Source: CAVRXT01 sp963725655 (GTDB lineage: Bacteria > Acidobacteriota > Terriglobia > Acidiferrales > UBA7541). From it: a DNA stretch of 64,000 nt. The notes beneath the pieces were generated by a model, which saw only the letters and a program-made list of their open reading frames with translations, made no database searches and was not told the DNA's origin. The stretch spans positions 558,001-622,000 of the forward strand of contig CAVRYY010000001.1 in the NCBI GenBank assembly GCA_963725655.1, given 5' to 3'. A program made the position numbers and the translations under genes. This document shows positions 52,854 through 62,268 of this stretch, in pieces. Within the stretch, counting starts at the first letter, position 1; each line of letters begins with the position of its first letter.

Positions 52854-54272
52854 ATGGCAGGTAAGTCGAAGAAGAAAGTGGCGTCGCGAGCGGCAGCGGC
52901 CCGCACCGGGGCCCAGAAGGGCCGCCAGAAGTCCGGGAAGACCGCGAGCGGAAGCGGTTCGGCGAACGCGATGGCGATCGTTGGCGTCTTCGCGAGAGAA
53001 ATCATCGATTCGCGCGGCAACCCTACAGTCGAGGCCGACGTAATTTTGGCCGGAGGAGCGCGGGGGCGCGCCGCGGTGCCGTCCGGTGCCTCCACCGGCG
53101 AGCATGAGGCGCTCGAGCTGCGCGACGGAGACAAGTCGCGCTATTTGGGCAAGGGAGTACTGAAGGCCGTTGCTCACGTTCGTCAAGAAATTGCCAAAGC
53201 GGTCAAGGGCATGGACGCCTCCGATCAAGCGGGTGTGGATCGCCGCATGATCGCTGCGGACGGCACGCCCAACAAAGGAAAGTTCGGTGCGAACGCCATT
53301 CTGGCCGTTTCGATGGCCACCGCGCGTGCCGCCGCGGCGCAAGCGGGCCAGCCGCTGTACGCCTACATCGGAAAGAAAACGGCAGGCGGAGGAACCACCC
53401 TGCCGGTGCCGATGATGAATATTTTGAACGGCGGCGCGCACGCCGATAATTCCGTGGACCCGCAGGAATTCATGGTCATGCCGCTGGGCGCGTCCAGCTT
53501 TCGCGAGGGACTGCGCTGGGGCATCGAGGTGTTCCACGCGCTAAAAGCCGTCCTCAAGAAAAACGGATATTCCACTTCGGTGGGTGACGAGGGTGGATTT
53601 GCGCCCAATCTGAAATCCAACGTGGAAGCGGTCGAGCGCGTTTTGGAGGCGATCACCGCCGCCGGTTACACCCCCGGAAAGCAAGTCTCGATCGCCCTCG
53701 ATCCGGCATCCAGCGAATTCTATGACCGCGCCAGCGGGAAGTACGTTTTTAAGAAGTCCGATAAATCAGAGCGCAGCTCAGAGGACATGATCCGGTTCTA
53801 CGAGGACTGGGTGCGGCAGTATCCGATCGTCTCGATCGAAGACGGCTTGGCCGAGGATGATTGGGAAGGGTGGAAATTGCTGAACCGAGAGCTGGGCGGT
53901 AAAGTGCAATTGGTGGGCGACGATCTATTCGTCACCAATACCGAGCGGCTGGCGCGCGGTATCGCGGAGAAGTCCGCAAACGCGATCTTGATCAAGCTGA
54001 ATCAAATCGGCAGCGTCACCGAGACGATTGAAGCCATCGAAATGGCGCGCAAGGCTGGATTCGCGTCGATCGTTTCACACCGCTCCGGCGAAACCGAAGA
54101 CACGTTTATTGCCGATTTCGTGGTGGGCATGGGCACCGGGCAGATCAAGACCGGATCCGCGTCGCGGACCGATCGCGTAGCGAAATACAATCAGCTCCTG
54201 CGAATTGAAGAGGAGCTGGGCAAAGCCGCGAAGTTTCCCGGCGAGAACGCGCTGCGCCGCGGGCGGGCCTGA
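52854..54272 (+). CDS. eno: Enolase with basic N-terminal extension
   Basis: This 472-aa glycolytic enzyme converts 2-phosphoglycerate and phosphoenolpyruvate. The core begins around Met40 (MAIVGVFAREIIDSRGNPT). Active-site segments are GASTGEHEALELRDGD, SVGDEGGFAP, IALDPASSEFYD, IVSIEDGLAEDDW, LVGDDLFVTN, LIKLNQIGSVTE and SHRSGETED. The first 39 residues are Lys/Arg/Ala-rich, like a nucleic-acid-binding or localisation tail. The ATG at 52854 has GGGAGATGACTA before it, while the internal ATG at 52971 lacks a ribosome-binding site, so the extension is probably translated. Confidence 0.95.
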   Translation: MAGKSKKKVASRAAAARTGAQKGRQKSGKTASGSGSANAMAIVGVFAREIIDSRGNPTVEADVILAGGARGRAAVPSGASTGEHEALELRDGDKSRYLGKGVLKAVAHVRQEIAKAVKGMDASDQAGVDRRMIAADGTPNKGKFGANAILAVSMATARAAAAQAGQPLYAYIGKKTAGGGTTLPVPMMNILNGGAHADNSVDPQEFMVMPLGASSFREGLRWGIEVFHALKAVLKKNGYSTSVGDEGGFAPNLKSNVEAVERVLEAITAAGYTPGKQVSIALDPASSEFYDRASGKYVFKKSDKSERSSEDMIRFYEDWVRQYPIVSIEDGLAEDDWEGWKLLNRELGGKVQLVGDDLFVTNTERLARGIAEKSANAILIKLNQIGSVTETIEAIEMARKAGFASIVSHRSGETEDTFIADFVVGMGTGQIKTGSASRTDRVAKYNQLLRIEEELGKAAKFPGENALRRGRA

Positions 54273-54313
54273 TTTCGAGAGTCCCGCGCCGCGATGAGAT
54301 CGATCTGGGGAGA

Positions 54314-56017
54314 ATGATGGAGCGAGCAGGAAGCGGCAACCGGTGGTTCGCAGCGTTCGTTTCCCGGACTGTGTCCGCCCCGCTTGTTCTCGCCTCCCTT
54401 GTGCTCACTATCCTCGGCGGATGTTCCCACGCGCCGAGCGCGCCTACCGCGGGCGTCGAGTCGATTTCCGGAGATCGAATGCTGCAGGACATTCGTACGT
54501 TGTCATCCGACGAGTACGGCGGACGGGGCCCGGGATCGAAGGGTGAGGATCTCGCGATCGGCTACATCCAAAAACAATTTCGCGACGCGGGCCTGGAGCC
54601 GGGAAATCCGGATGGAACTTACCTGCAAAACGTCCCGCTGGTGGGCATTACCCCCGTCCAGGGCATGGCGTTGGACTTCACCGGCCACGGCAAGACGTTG
54701 CACGCGAAATTCGCGAAGGACTTCATCGCCTGGACGAAGCGGATGGTCGAGGAATCGAACGTCGATGCGGACATAGTGTTCGTCGGCTACGGCGTGCAAG
54801 CCCCGGAATATAACTGGGACGATTTCAAGAATGTGGACGTAAAGGGCAAAGTGATCGTGGTGCTGGTCAACGATCCGCCGGTAGCGGACCAGAACATGTT
54901 TGGCGGCAAGACCATGACCTACTACGGCCGCTGGACCTACAAATACGAAAAGGCGGCAGAACTGGGCGCGGCCGGCTGCTTGATCGTGCATCAGGCCGAT
55001 CGCGCCGGGTATCCTTGGGAAGTCGTCACCGGGAGTTGGGGAGCGGAACAGTTCACGCTGGCGTCGGACAACAAGAATATGGATCGCATGCCGATGCAAG
55101 GCTGGCTCACTCACGACGAAGCCGAGCAATTATTTCACGCCGCGGGGCAAGACCTCGGCGCGCTTGAAAAAGCCGCGGTTGACATCAACTTTCATCCCGT
55201 CGACCTGGGTATGAAGGCAAAGATCTCGATCCACAATACCGAGCGAAGCATCGTCTCCCACAACGTGATCGCCAAGCGCACCGGCAGCGACAGCAAGTTG
55301 AAAGATCAATACGTGATCTACACCGCACATTGGGACCACTTCGGCATCGGTCCGGAAGTGAATGGCGACCGCATTTATCACGGCGCACTGGACAATGCCT
55401 CCGGAGTGGCGGCTTTGCTCGATCTCGGGCGGGCGTACCAAAAGCTGGAGGTTCCCACCGCCAGGACGATCGTGTTTATCGCAGTGACCGGGGAAGAACA
55501 GGGACTACTCGGCTCGGAATACTACGCCAAGTATCCGCTGTATCCGCTCGCGCGAACCGCGGCCAATATCAACATGGACGGCATGAATCCGTGGGGGCGG
55601 ACCCACGACATCACCATCATAGGCAACGGCAAATCGAACCTCGACGACGTGGTGGCCGCGGTGGCCCACGATCAGGGGCGGGTGGTAAACCCTGATCCGC
55701 AGCCGGAGAAGGGGTCCTATTTCCGCTCCGACCATTTCAATTTTGCCAAGGTGGGAGTGCCCGCATTTGATCCGTCGGCCGGAATCGATTACATCGGCAA
55801 GCCCCAGGGTTGGGGCTTGGAGATGCGCAACAAATTCATCGCGGAGGACTACCACAAGCCTTCCGACGTGATTAAGCCTTACTGGGATATGAGCGGCGCG
55901 GCGGAGGATGCCCAGCTCTATTTTCTGGTAGGTTATCGCGTGGCAAATAATCCCAAGATGCCGGAATGGGCGCCGAATGCGGAGTTCAGGGCCGCCCGGG
56001 ATGCGTCTTTAAAATAG
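54314..56017 (+). CDS. Exported M28-family peptidase with PA domain, lipoprotein
   Basis: This 567-aa zinc aminopeptidase has an N-terminal signal anchor with lipobox LGGC. A protease-associated segment follows (VDADIVFVGYGVQAPEYNW, then FKNVDVKGKVIVVLVND). The M28 catalytic domain has zinc and base residues in YTAHWDHFGIGP, HGALDNASGVAALLDL, TGEEQGLLGSEYY and INMDGMNPWG. A C-terminal His is expected near FIAEDYHKPSDV. It likely degrades peptides at the cell surface. GGGGAGA precedes the start. It is 42 bases after enolase on the same strand. Confidence 0.9.
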   Translation: MMERAGSGNRWFAAFVSRTVSAPLVLASLVLTILGGCSHAPSAPTAGVESISGDRMLQDIRTLSSDEYGGRGPGSKGEDLAIGYIQKQFRDAGLEPGNPDGTYLQNVPLVGITPVQGMALDFTGHGKTLHAKFAKDFIAWTKRMVEESNVDADIVFVGYGVQAPEYNWDDFKNVDVKGKVIVVLVNDPPVADQNMFGGKTMTYYGRWTYKYEKAAELGAAGCLIVHQADRAGYPWEVVTGSWGAEQFTLASDNKNMDRMPMQGWLTHDEAEQLFHAAGQDLGALEKAAVDINFHPVDLGMKAKISIHNTERSIVSHNVIAKRTGSDSKLKDQYVIYTAHWDHFGIGPEVNGDRIYHGALDNASGVAALLDLGRAYQKLEVPTARTIVFIAVTGEEQGLLGSEYYAKYPLYPLARTAANINMDGMNPWGRTHDITIIGNGKSNLDDVVAAVAHDQGRVVNPDPQPEKGSYFRSDHFNFAKVGVPAFDPSAGIDYIGKPQGWGLEMRNKFIAEDYHKPSDVIKPYWDMSGAAEDAQLYFLVGYRVANNPKMPEWAPNAEFRAARDASLK

Positions 56018-56041
56018 ACCCAGTAAGCCCGAACCAGCCTA

Positions 56042-56581
56042 TTACTTTGCGTGCAGCTTAAAAACGATTCCCACGGTCACTTCGGGGCTTAATTGATAGG
56101 TGCTGAAGAAGTGGGTGCCGATCAAATCCGCCGAAACTCGATAACCGATTCGAGTGTGGCGGGGATTGATGTCCAGTCCGCCGCCGGCTTTGTAGCCAAA
56201 CGCGTTGTTCGCTCCGTAAGAAACCTTCGGTGACAAATAGACATAACCCGCATCCCCGTGAATCCAGGGGTGAAAAGACCGGAAGTGCGGCAGGCGATAG
56301 TGAACTCCGCCGCCCGCAAACAGGAGTTGTGAGCTTTGGGAGCCGTAGGTATCCGTGAAATCGGCCTCCACGCCCACCTGCTCATGATAGTAAATGGCCG
56401 TCGCGTTGACGCCGCTATTGTTCGAGGTCAAGCTCGGTGCTTCCTGAAAGCTAATGAACGAGTACCCCACGCCGATCTCGAGCGGATGAGTGTCCTCAGG
56501 GCGCACACCCTGCTGATTTTGTGCCATTAAGCTCGTGCTAAGGAGCAAGGCCAACCCGGCCATGATGCCAAACCTGCCCAT
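56042..56581 (-). CDS. Outer-membrane beta-barrel protein, OmpA/OmpW-like size
   Basis: This 179-aa protein has a signal peptide (MGRFGIMAGLALLLSTSLMA, cleavage near AQN). The rest is alternating polar and aromatic strands (LEIGVGYSFISF, ATAIYYHEQVGVEADFTD, LLFAGGGVHYRL, FHPWIHGDAGYVYLSP, GYKAGGGLDINP) and ends with VTVGIVFKLHAK. This fits a small eight-stranded barrel. The C-terminal residue is Lys rather than the usual Phe. Function is unknown. The nearest promoter-like pair on the minus strand is TTGTCA/TACAAT near 56756-56730, with tight 15-base spacing. Confidence 0.8.
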   Translation of the reverse strand: MGRFGIMAGLALLLSTSLMAQNQQGVRPEDTHPLEIGVGYSFISFQEAPSLTSNNSGVNATAIYYHEQVGVEADFTDTYGSQSSQLLFAGGGVHYRLPHFRSFHPWIHGDAGYVYLSPKVSYGANNAFGYKAGGGLDINPRHTRIGYRVSADLIGTHFFSTYQLSPEVTVGIVFKLHAK

Positions 56582-57216
56582 GAGGGACTCCTTTCATTCC
56601 GGCACCGGCCGGAGCCGGCGAAACACGCTGCGCTGCCGTCGACCGCACGGATTAGCTTCCCGTGAACCAAAGTGCCAGTTCGGTGTCCGCTTGTGAGCTG
56701 GATGTACGACCTGACCGACACTACTGGCGATTGTAGCCGTACATGAGAAGTGACAAAGAGACTGTCTAGACAACCTTGTTTAAAGGATTAACACAGATGC
56801 ACGGCGGGCCCGGCTCTAGCGCGAAGAATACTCGGGAGATAAGAGCATCGTAAGAGTCAACATCTCCGGCCGAAAGCTCGGAAATTGCCACGAATCGCGC
56901 ACGATCAACGCCCAACTGGCCAGACCAAATCCTCGTGTGTGCCTCATTAGCGAGTACTAATACTCGTTTGATAACCATACAGTAAAACTACCGTTGTCCT
57001 GCCGGTCCTAGTACCCGAATATCGTGAGTGAATGTGGGTCAGTGCGAATTTGAAACTCGCTTGTGTTCCAAACCCGCTTTTCCCGGCTGCCAATTTCTGC
57101 CGTGGCTACAAACCCTGAGGAAAGCAGAACGTGATTTGGGCGGCACTCGGCAGCAGCGCTATCTGGAACATTAGATAGGCAGTTACCAGACTTGATGCGG
57201 CAAAAGGAAGACGAAG
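56582..57216. other. 635-bp intergenic region between the outer-membrane gene and the kelch lipoprotein
   Basis: It holds a possible minus-strand promoter (56730-56756), one weak 70-codon frame listed separately, and the ribosome-binding site AAGGAAG for the kelch gene. I see no repeat or RNA gene. Confidence 0.5.
56766..56978 (-). CDS. Hypothetical 70-aa protein, weak call
   Basis: The frame begins MVIKRVLVLANEAHTRIW and continues with an ISELSAGDVDSYDALI stretch that has balanced amphipathic composition, so it may be coding. There is no strong ribosome-binding site and no family match I recognise. It could be a gene fragment. Confidence 0.25.
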   Translation of the reverse strand: MVIKRVLVLANEAHTRIWSGQLGVDRARFVAISELSAGDVDSYDALISRVFFALEPGPPCICVNPLNKVV

Positions 57217-59394
57217 ATGAATATGAATGCCCTTACCAAGTCGCTCCTGATCGTGGCGGCTTCTATTGTCATGTTCGGCTGCACCGGATCGCCTAAGACG
57301 GCCAGCAGTTCCGGCGGATCGGGCAATCCGTCATCTTCCTCGACCTTCACCATCGGCGGCACGGTAGCCGGTCTCACCGGCACCGGCCTGGTTTTGCAGG
57401 ACAATGGCGGCGATAGTCTGACGATCAGCGCGAATGGCACCTTTACCTTTGCCACCGCGATTGCCAGCGCCAAGCCCTTTGATGTCACCATTCTTACCCA
57501 GCCGACCACACCTTCGCAGACTTGCACCGTCGCGAACGGCAGCGGTTCGGCCACCGCAAACGTCACCACCGTGCAGGTTTCGTGCGCTTCCCCCACGTTG
57601 TCGATCGGAGGAGCGGTTAGCGGCCTGACCGGCACTGGCCTGGTTTTGCAGGATAATGGCGGCGACAACCTAACGATTACCGCGAGCGGCAACTTCACTT
57701 TCCCCACGCTTCTGCTGCCCGGTGCCACCTATAACGTCACGATTCTCACCCAACCGAGCACTCCGGCACAGGCCTGCACCGTGACCAACGGCACTGGCAA
57801 AGCTTCGGCGAAAGTCACTAACGTCCAAGTAATCTGCCCGGCAGCTTTCTTCAGTATTGGCGGCCAGGTGGTGGGTCTGATCGGGTCTACCGGCAATATG
57901 GTGTTGCAGGACAATGGCGGCGACAATTTGAAGGTTTCCGGAAATGGTCCTTTCACCTTTCCCACGCCTATTGCTTACACCAGCGCCTACGACGTCACGA
58001 TCTTCATCGGCCCGGGCACCCAGCCGCAAGGCTGCATTACTTGGGGATACGAGGGGACCGCGACGGCCAATGTCACCAGCGTTGTGGTCGATTGCGGACA
58101 CAACGACTGGACTTGGATGGATGGATCGAACACCGGGAATGCGATTGGTCAGTACACCGTTCCTCCCACCACCCCTCCTACTACGCCAACGCAGGACACG
58201 GATAGCCCAGGAGGTCGAAGATATCCCGCGACTTGGACTGACCTGAACGGCAATCTGTACTTGTTCGGGGGGTACGGATACAACTGGGATCCCACGGTTA
58301 CCCCGCAGCCCTGGTATTTTGGCGATTTCTGGGAATATACCGGCACTCAATATTACTTTGCCGGGTACAACAATGGGTGGCACCAGCTCGCCGAGTCCAT
58401 TTCTGCCGGGCCCATACCGCGGTGGGGTGCAGTCACCTGGACTGACTCGTCCAACAATCTTTGGCTTTTCGGCGGCCAGGACTCCAGCACCGAATTCCTC
58501 AACGACCTATGGAAGTACAGCGTAACCAATGCCACCTGGACCCAAGTGAATGGTACTGGCCCCAATTCAGGCGGCACTTACGGCGCCTTAGGGACACCTT
58601 CGAGCACCAACTACCCCGGCGGTCGTTGGGGTGCAAACGCGAGGATTGATTCCAACGGAACCGTATGGATGTTTGGCGGCGAAGGCGACGACTCGACGGG
58701 CGCGAACGGCCTGCTTAATGACCTGTGGACTTACAACATCGCAACGAACATGTGGACTTGGGTAAGCGGTTCCGATGTTGTTAACCAACCGGGCGTTTAC
58801 GGCACCCTCGGTACGCCGGCCGCTTCGAACGTTCCCGGAGGCCGGCAGGCTTCGGTTGCCTGGCTGGACGGCTCGGGAAACTTCTGGATGTTCGGTGGAT
58901 ATGATTACGGTGCGTCCGGCCAACCGGACGCCCTCAACGACCTGTGGGAATATTCTGCTGGCCAATGGACCTGGGCGGCTGGATCCTCGGCGGTTAACGC
59001 TACGGGCGTCTACGGCACGTCTGCGGATGTTCCTGGGGCGCGCTGGAGTCCAGCGGCGTGGACCGACACGACAGGAAACCTTTGGTTGTTCGGCGGCGAA
59101 GGCTACGACGCCACCAGCAACGGTGCGCTCAGCGACCTATGGGAGTTCACGGGTGGGAAATGGGTGTGGGTGAAAGGCCCCAGTTCCGTCGATCAAGCCG
59201 GCATTTATGGCATACAGGTGAATCCGATTGTTTGGCCACATGTGACCAGCAACCCAGGCGGCCGTTGGGGTGCAGGCTACTGGACGGACACCCGCGGCCA
59301 GCTCTGGATGTTCGGGGGCGACGGCTGGGATTCCACCGGAGCCAATGGCAACAACATAATGAACGACTTGTGGCGCTATCTGCCGTACCCATAG
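57217..59394 (+). CDS. Exported lipoprotein with three Ig-like repeats and kelch repeats
   Basis: This 725-aa protein has a lipobox (IVMFGC, Cys22) and a Ser/Gly linker. Three tandem repeats of about 85 residues follow (44-297), each starting with a variant of FTIGGTVAGLTGTGLVLQ and containing QDNGGD and a cysteine pair. The remainder (about 298-725) is about six kelch-type repeats, with the recurring form PGGRW, then W-D-GN-LW-FGG and LNDLW-Y, which should form a beta-propeller. It is probably a surface protein for adhesion or carbohydrate binding. AAGGAAGACGAAG precedes the ATG. A strong terminator follows. Confidence 0.85.
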   Translation: MNMNALTKSLLIVAASIVMFGCTGSPKTASSSGGSGNPSSSSTFTIGGTVAGLTGTGLVLQDNGGDSLTISANGTFTFATAIASAKPFDVTILTQPTTPSQTCTVANGSGSATANVTTVQVSCASPTLSIGGAVSGLTGTGLVLQDNGGDNLTITASGNFTFPTLLLPGATYNVTILTQPSTPAQACTVTNGTGKASAKVTNVQVICPAAFFSIGGQVVGLIGSTGNMVLQDNGGDNLKVSGNGPFTFPTPIAYTSAYDVTIFIGPGTQPQGCITWGYEGTATANVTSVVVDCGHNDWTWMDGSNTGNAIGQYTVPPTTPPTTPTQDTDSPGGRRYPATWTDLNGNLYLFGGYGYNWDPTVTPQPWYFGDFWEYTGTQYYFAGYNNGWHQLAESISAGPIPRWGAVTWTDSSNNLWLFGGQDSSTEFLNDLWKYSVTNATWTQVNGTGPNSGGTYGALGTPSSTNYPGGRWGANARIDSNGTVWMFGGEGDDSTGANGLLNDLWTYNIATNMWTWVSGSDVVNQPGVYGTLGTPAASNVPGGRQASVAWLDGSGNFWMFGGYDYGASGQPDALNDLWEYSAGQWTWAAGSSAVNATGVYGTSADVPGARWSPAAWTDTTGNLWLFGGEGYDATSNGALSDLWEFTGGKWVWVKGPSSVDQAGIYGIQVNPIVWPHVTSNPGGRWGAGYWTDTRGQLWMFGGDGWDSTGANGNNIMNDLWRYLPYP
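57346..58098 (+). repeat. Three tandem coding repeats in the lipoprotein gene
   Basis: Three units of about 250 bases encode near-identical Ig-like modules. The nucleotide block around TTGCAGGACAATGGCGGCGA is conserved in all three, with few changes, consistent with recent duplication. Confidence 0.7.
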
Positions 59395-59456
59395 CCGGGG
59401 AACGCGTGTAACGCCCTTGTAAGCAGGGAATAGCGGTCTCAGTGATGGAAGATGGC

Positions 59457-59489
59457 GGGCGGCGCAGCGAATGCGCCGCCCTTTTTTTT
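59457..59489 (+). terminator. Strong Rho-independent terminator after the kelch gene
   Basis: GGGCGGCGCA (59457-59466) pairs exactly with TGCGCCGCCC (59472-59481). The loop is 5 bases (GCGAA). Eight T residues follow. It lies about 60 bases after the lipoprotein stop codon. Confidence 0.9.
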
Positions 59490-59513
59490 CGAGGGCTCTT
59501 GCGCCGCTGGAAA

Positions 59514-60074
59514 CTACTTTTTCTGCAACTCGGTAAGCTCGGCCAATAGCTCTTCGCTATGATCGCTAGGCTTTACATCGAGATATTCCCTGGCGATCTG
59601 GCCGTCCGGGCTGATGATAAACGTGTGCCGGGCGGATAGCTTTTTCACGCCCAGGTTCATGATCGATCCGTATTCTTCGGACACTTTATGGTCGGTGTCG
59701 GCCAGCAGTTTGAAGTTAAGCCCTTCCTTGGTGCAGAACTTCTGATGTGAATCCGCGGAATCCACACTCACGCCGAGGATCACCACACCCTTTTCCTGAT
59801 ATTGCGCCAAGTCGCGCTGAAAATTGTGCGCTTCCACCGTGCAGCCGCTGGAAAAATCCTTAGGGTAAAAGTAGAGCACCACCCACTTTCCGTGATAATC
59901 GTGCAGGCTCACCGGAGTGCCTTCCTGCGAATTCAGCGTAAAATCCGGCGCGGCCGTCCCCGGCGACGGAGGTTTGTCGCTCGCATGCGAGACGCCGTAG
60001 CCAATGCCAAGCAATGCCGCAAGTGCGATCACAGCCGAGACTAAACCGATCTTGGTTATTTTTGACGCGCTCAT
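59514..60074 (-). CDS. Peroxiredoxin, BCP/PrxQ type, exported or membrane-anchored
   Basis: This 186-aa thioredoxin-fold peroxidase reduces hydroperoxides. Landmarks are GTAAPDFTLNSQEGTPVSL and VVLYFYPKDFSSGC, where the peroxidatic Cys sits in SSGCTVEA. A second Cys in HQKFCTKEG may resolve. The first 30 residues include a hydrophobic segment (KIGLVSAVIALAALLGIGYG), so the enzyme is probably periplasmic or membrane-bound, unlike typical cytosolic BCP. AAGGAG lies upstream of the ATG. It is downstream of the ART-like gene on the same strand. Confidence 0.92.
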   Translation of the reverse strand: MSASKITKIGLVSAVIALAALLGIGYGVSHASDKPPSPGTAAPDFTLNSQEGTPVSLHDYHGKWVVLYFYPKDFSSGCTVEAHNFQRDLAQYQEKGVVILGVSVDSADSHQKFCTKEGLNFKLLADTDHKVSEEYGSIMNLGVKKLSARHTFIISPDGQIAREYLDVKPSDHSEELLAELTELQKK

Positions 60075-60195
60075 CTCAATGGGCTCCTTTGCCCCCCAAG
60101 ATATTATGCGCCAATGTCTATGGGGGAGATGTCAAATTAAAATCTGTTCGGGAGGACTGCCTGGAGTCGATCAGCGGCCAAGGTCGGGGGACAGC

Positions 60196-60233
60196 GGGCT
60201 GCACGCGTCGCATGCTAGCGGCGCGTGCAGCCC
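60196..60233 (-). terminator. Perfect 12-bp hairpin downstream of the ART-like gene
   Basis: GGGCTGCACGCG (60196-60207) and CGCGTGCAGCCC (60222-60233) are perfectly complementary with a 14-base loop. It lies 10 bases past the ART gene stop. There is no T-run on the minus strand, so it may be a stable 3' end or a Rho-assisted terminator. Confidence 0.5.
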
Positions 60234-60242
60234 ATTGCGCGC

Positions 60243-62268
60243 CTAATAGATTGCAAAGCAGGCGAGGTTGTTGCCGGCCTTGAACCGGCAGTATTGTCCG
60301 GTCTGCTGTCCGTTGGCGGTCAACCAGGCGAGCGCGCCGTTCTCAACAGACCCCGGGTCGAGTGAGATATTGTAAGGGCTGCTGCTGTCTATGGAGGTCT
60401 GGAAGTCGTTGTGGTCGTTGATCAAGCAGGACATCTTGGCCGGTTGTGCCGAGCTAGTGACGTGGGACGCCGGGGTGAGCCGGCAAAAATCAGGATAGCC
60501 ATCGCCGTCGATGTCCACCATGGCCGCGGTTCCTAGATAACCCGTGTCCAGATACGGTGATGTTATCTCCGTGTCGAACGGGGATTTGACCGACACGGTG
60601 CAAGCGACGTAGCTGGCCTGATAATTGGAAGCGGCGCGGCAGAAGTCGGCTTTGCCGTCATGATCGACGTCGGCCCACCAGATCTGCGGCTGGGCGGGGG
60701 AAGGGTAGTTCGCTTCGAGAGGCACGGATTCGATATCCGTGCCGAAGCTTCCGGTGGCCTTATTGATGGTCAAACACCGCAGGCTGCCGTTAATCTGCCC
60801 CCACCGGCAATACGCTTTGGTGCCATCGCCCAGGACATCGACCCATTGTTGGGTGTCCGCGATATCCCAGGTCGGTGAACGAAGTCTGGATAGGAGCCGC
60901 AAATCCGGTGCCGGTGGCTACCGAACAGGTCATAAGGTTGGCGGAAGTGCGTGTTATGGTTTTGGGTGTGGGAAAGCAGAAGGCAGGCTTGCCGTTGCCG
61001 GTGAGGCTGGAAACCCACTGTCCCCCGCCCGGATATATTCCCGGTAAGTTGGCTGACTGAACCGCTACCGGGGTTACCGCCACGGTTGCCGATTTTGGAA
61101 AATTGCCGCAGAGCAGCTTGTAGCTGCTAGTCGATTGGATCACCCGGCAGAAGGCAATATCGCCGGGATTGCCAGTGACGTTGACGAAGGACCAGGAGTC
61201 GGACGGGCCGAGGTTACCGGCCAGCGTTCCCACGAGCATGTTAGTCGTGAATATTCCGGCATCGGCACTGAGCTGCGGGGCGGTGCTAGCGGCGTTGGGT
61301 ACTGGCCGGGTATCGCGATAGCAGCGGACATACGGATACGGCTGACCCGTTACGTACAACACGCACAGGTCGGTCAGGCCGTCTCCATCGACGTCCACCC
61401 ACTGCCGGTAATCCCCGGGAGGCACCGTAGTAAAGTTCATGGTGCTGCCGAAGCCCGCCGGCGTGTTCAAAGGAATTTGAACAACAACGGTTTCCGGTAT
61501 ATCAGGGCAGTCGCCGGAACCTGTGGAATCCGTCGAGCGCTCCCGCCTACTTACTACCGGTCCCGTACCGTTCGCTCCGCAAAGGAAGCCTTCCGGCACG
61601 GCAACCACCGAGTTACCGGCCGCCGCCGGCGGAGTATACCCGTAGTAAACATCACGCAAATGTCCGAGTGCCACATTGTTCGGGTGGATTGCAGCGGTAG
61701 GGTTTGCATCCACCGCTGGTTCATTCGTTCGGATTCCCTGGGATACGCCGGTGCGCGCGTTGAATTGTTCAGCGCTAATAATCCTGCCCGGAGCGATTTG
61801 CCACTGTGCCGCGTATTCTCTAAAAAAAGGGAACGATAGCGACGTGCGTTGCAGATAAGCCCGGAGGCCGCTGTCCGCAGGGAGGTCCGTAATGGTGCGC
61901 TGAACGGTCGCGTCCACATCGACAAACGTAGCGTCCGGAACTATCGTATAAATCCAATAACTCGAACCCTCGGCGGCATTCGGGTCCTCGTCGTACCATT
62001 CGCCCAGGTGCACGGCGAGACCGCGGGTCGCCGTGGTGCTGACATACGCATTCGGTTGATCGCCTCGCTGAAGGTGTCGGCCGAGATCAAGAGTAGGGCC
62101 GTCCATTGGGTGCGTGGCTGGGGCCAAGAACCCATTCGCGAATATGACGTCAGGGCTTAGGCGACTGAGCTTGTATACGTATTCTGGCGGCGTCTGCGCT
62201 TGCGCGGCACTCACTGCACCGAGCACGACGAGCAGTGCTATGGCACACCGCAATCGAATGTTTTTCAC
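60243..62268 (-). CDS. Exported ADP-ribosyltransferase-like protein with seven Cys-paired FG-GAP-type repeats (one frameshift)
   Basis: A GTG at 62268 (GGAGG 8 bases upstream) starts a signal peptide (residues 1-24, AQA cleavage). Residues about 27-170 resemble pertussis-toxin S1: VYKLSRLSPDVIFANGF, GRHLQRGDQ (His65), AYVSTTATRG (S77-T78-T79), IYTIVPDATFVD and REYAAQW (Glu151). These fit the His, STS and Glu sites of R-S-E transferases. The usual NAD-binding Arg aligns with Lys33, with Arg36 nearby, so activity is uncertain. Seven repeats follow, with forms such as WVDVDGDGLTDLC and FCR...C, each with two Cys, probably a beta-propeller. One extra base near 60858 shifts the frame after residue 470; joining the frames gives about 674 aa. 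Confidence 0.75.

Noticed and set aside
60770..61018. Separate small gene in the ART-like region
   Set aside because: It is in another frame of the repeat region and disappears once the frameshift at about 60858 is corrected.
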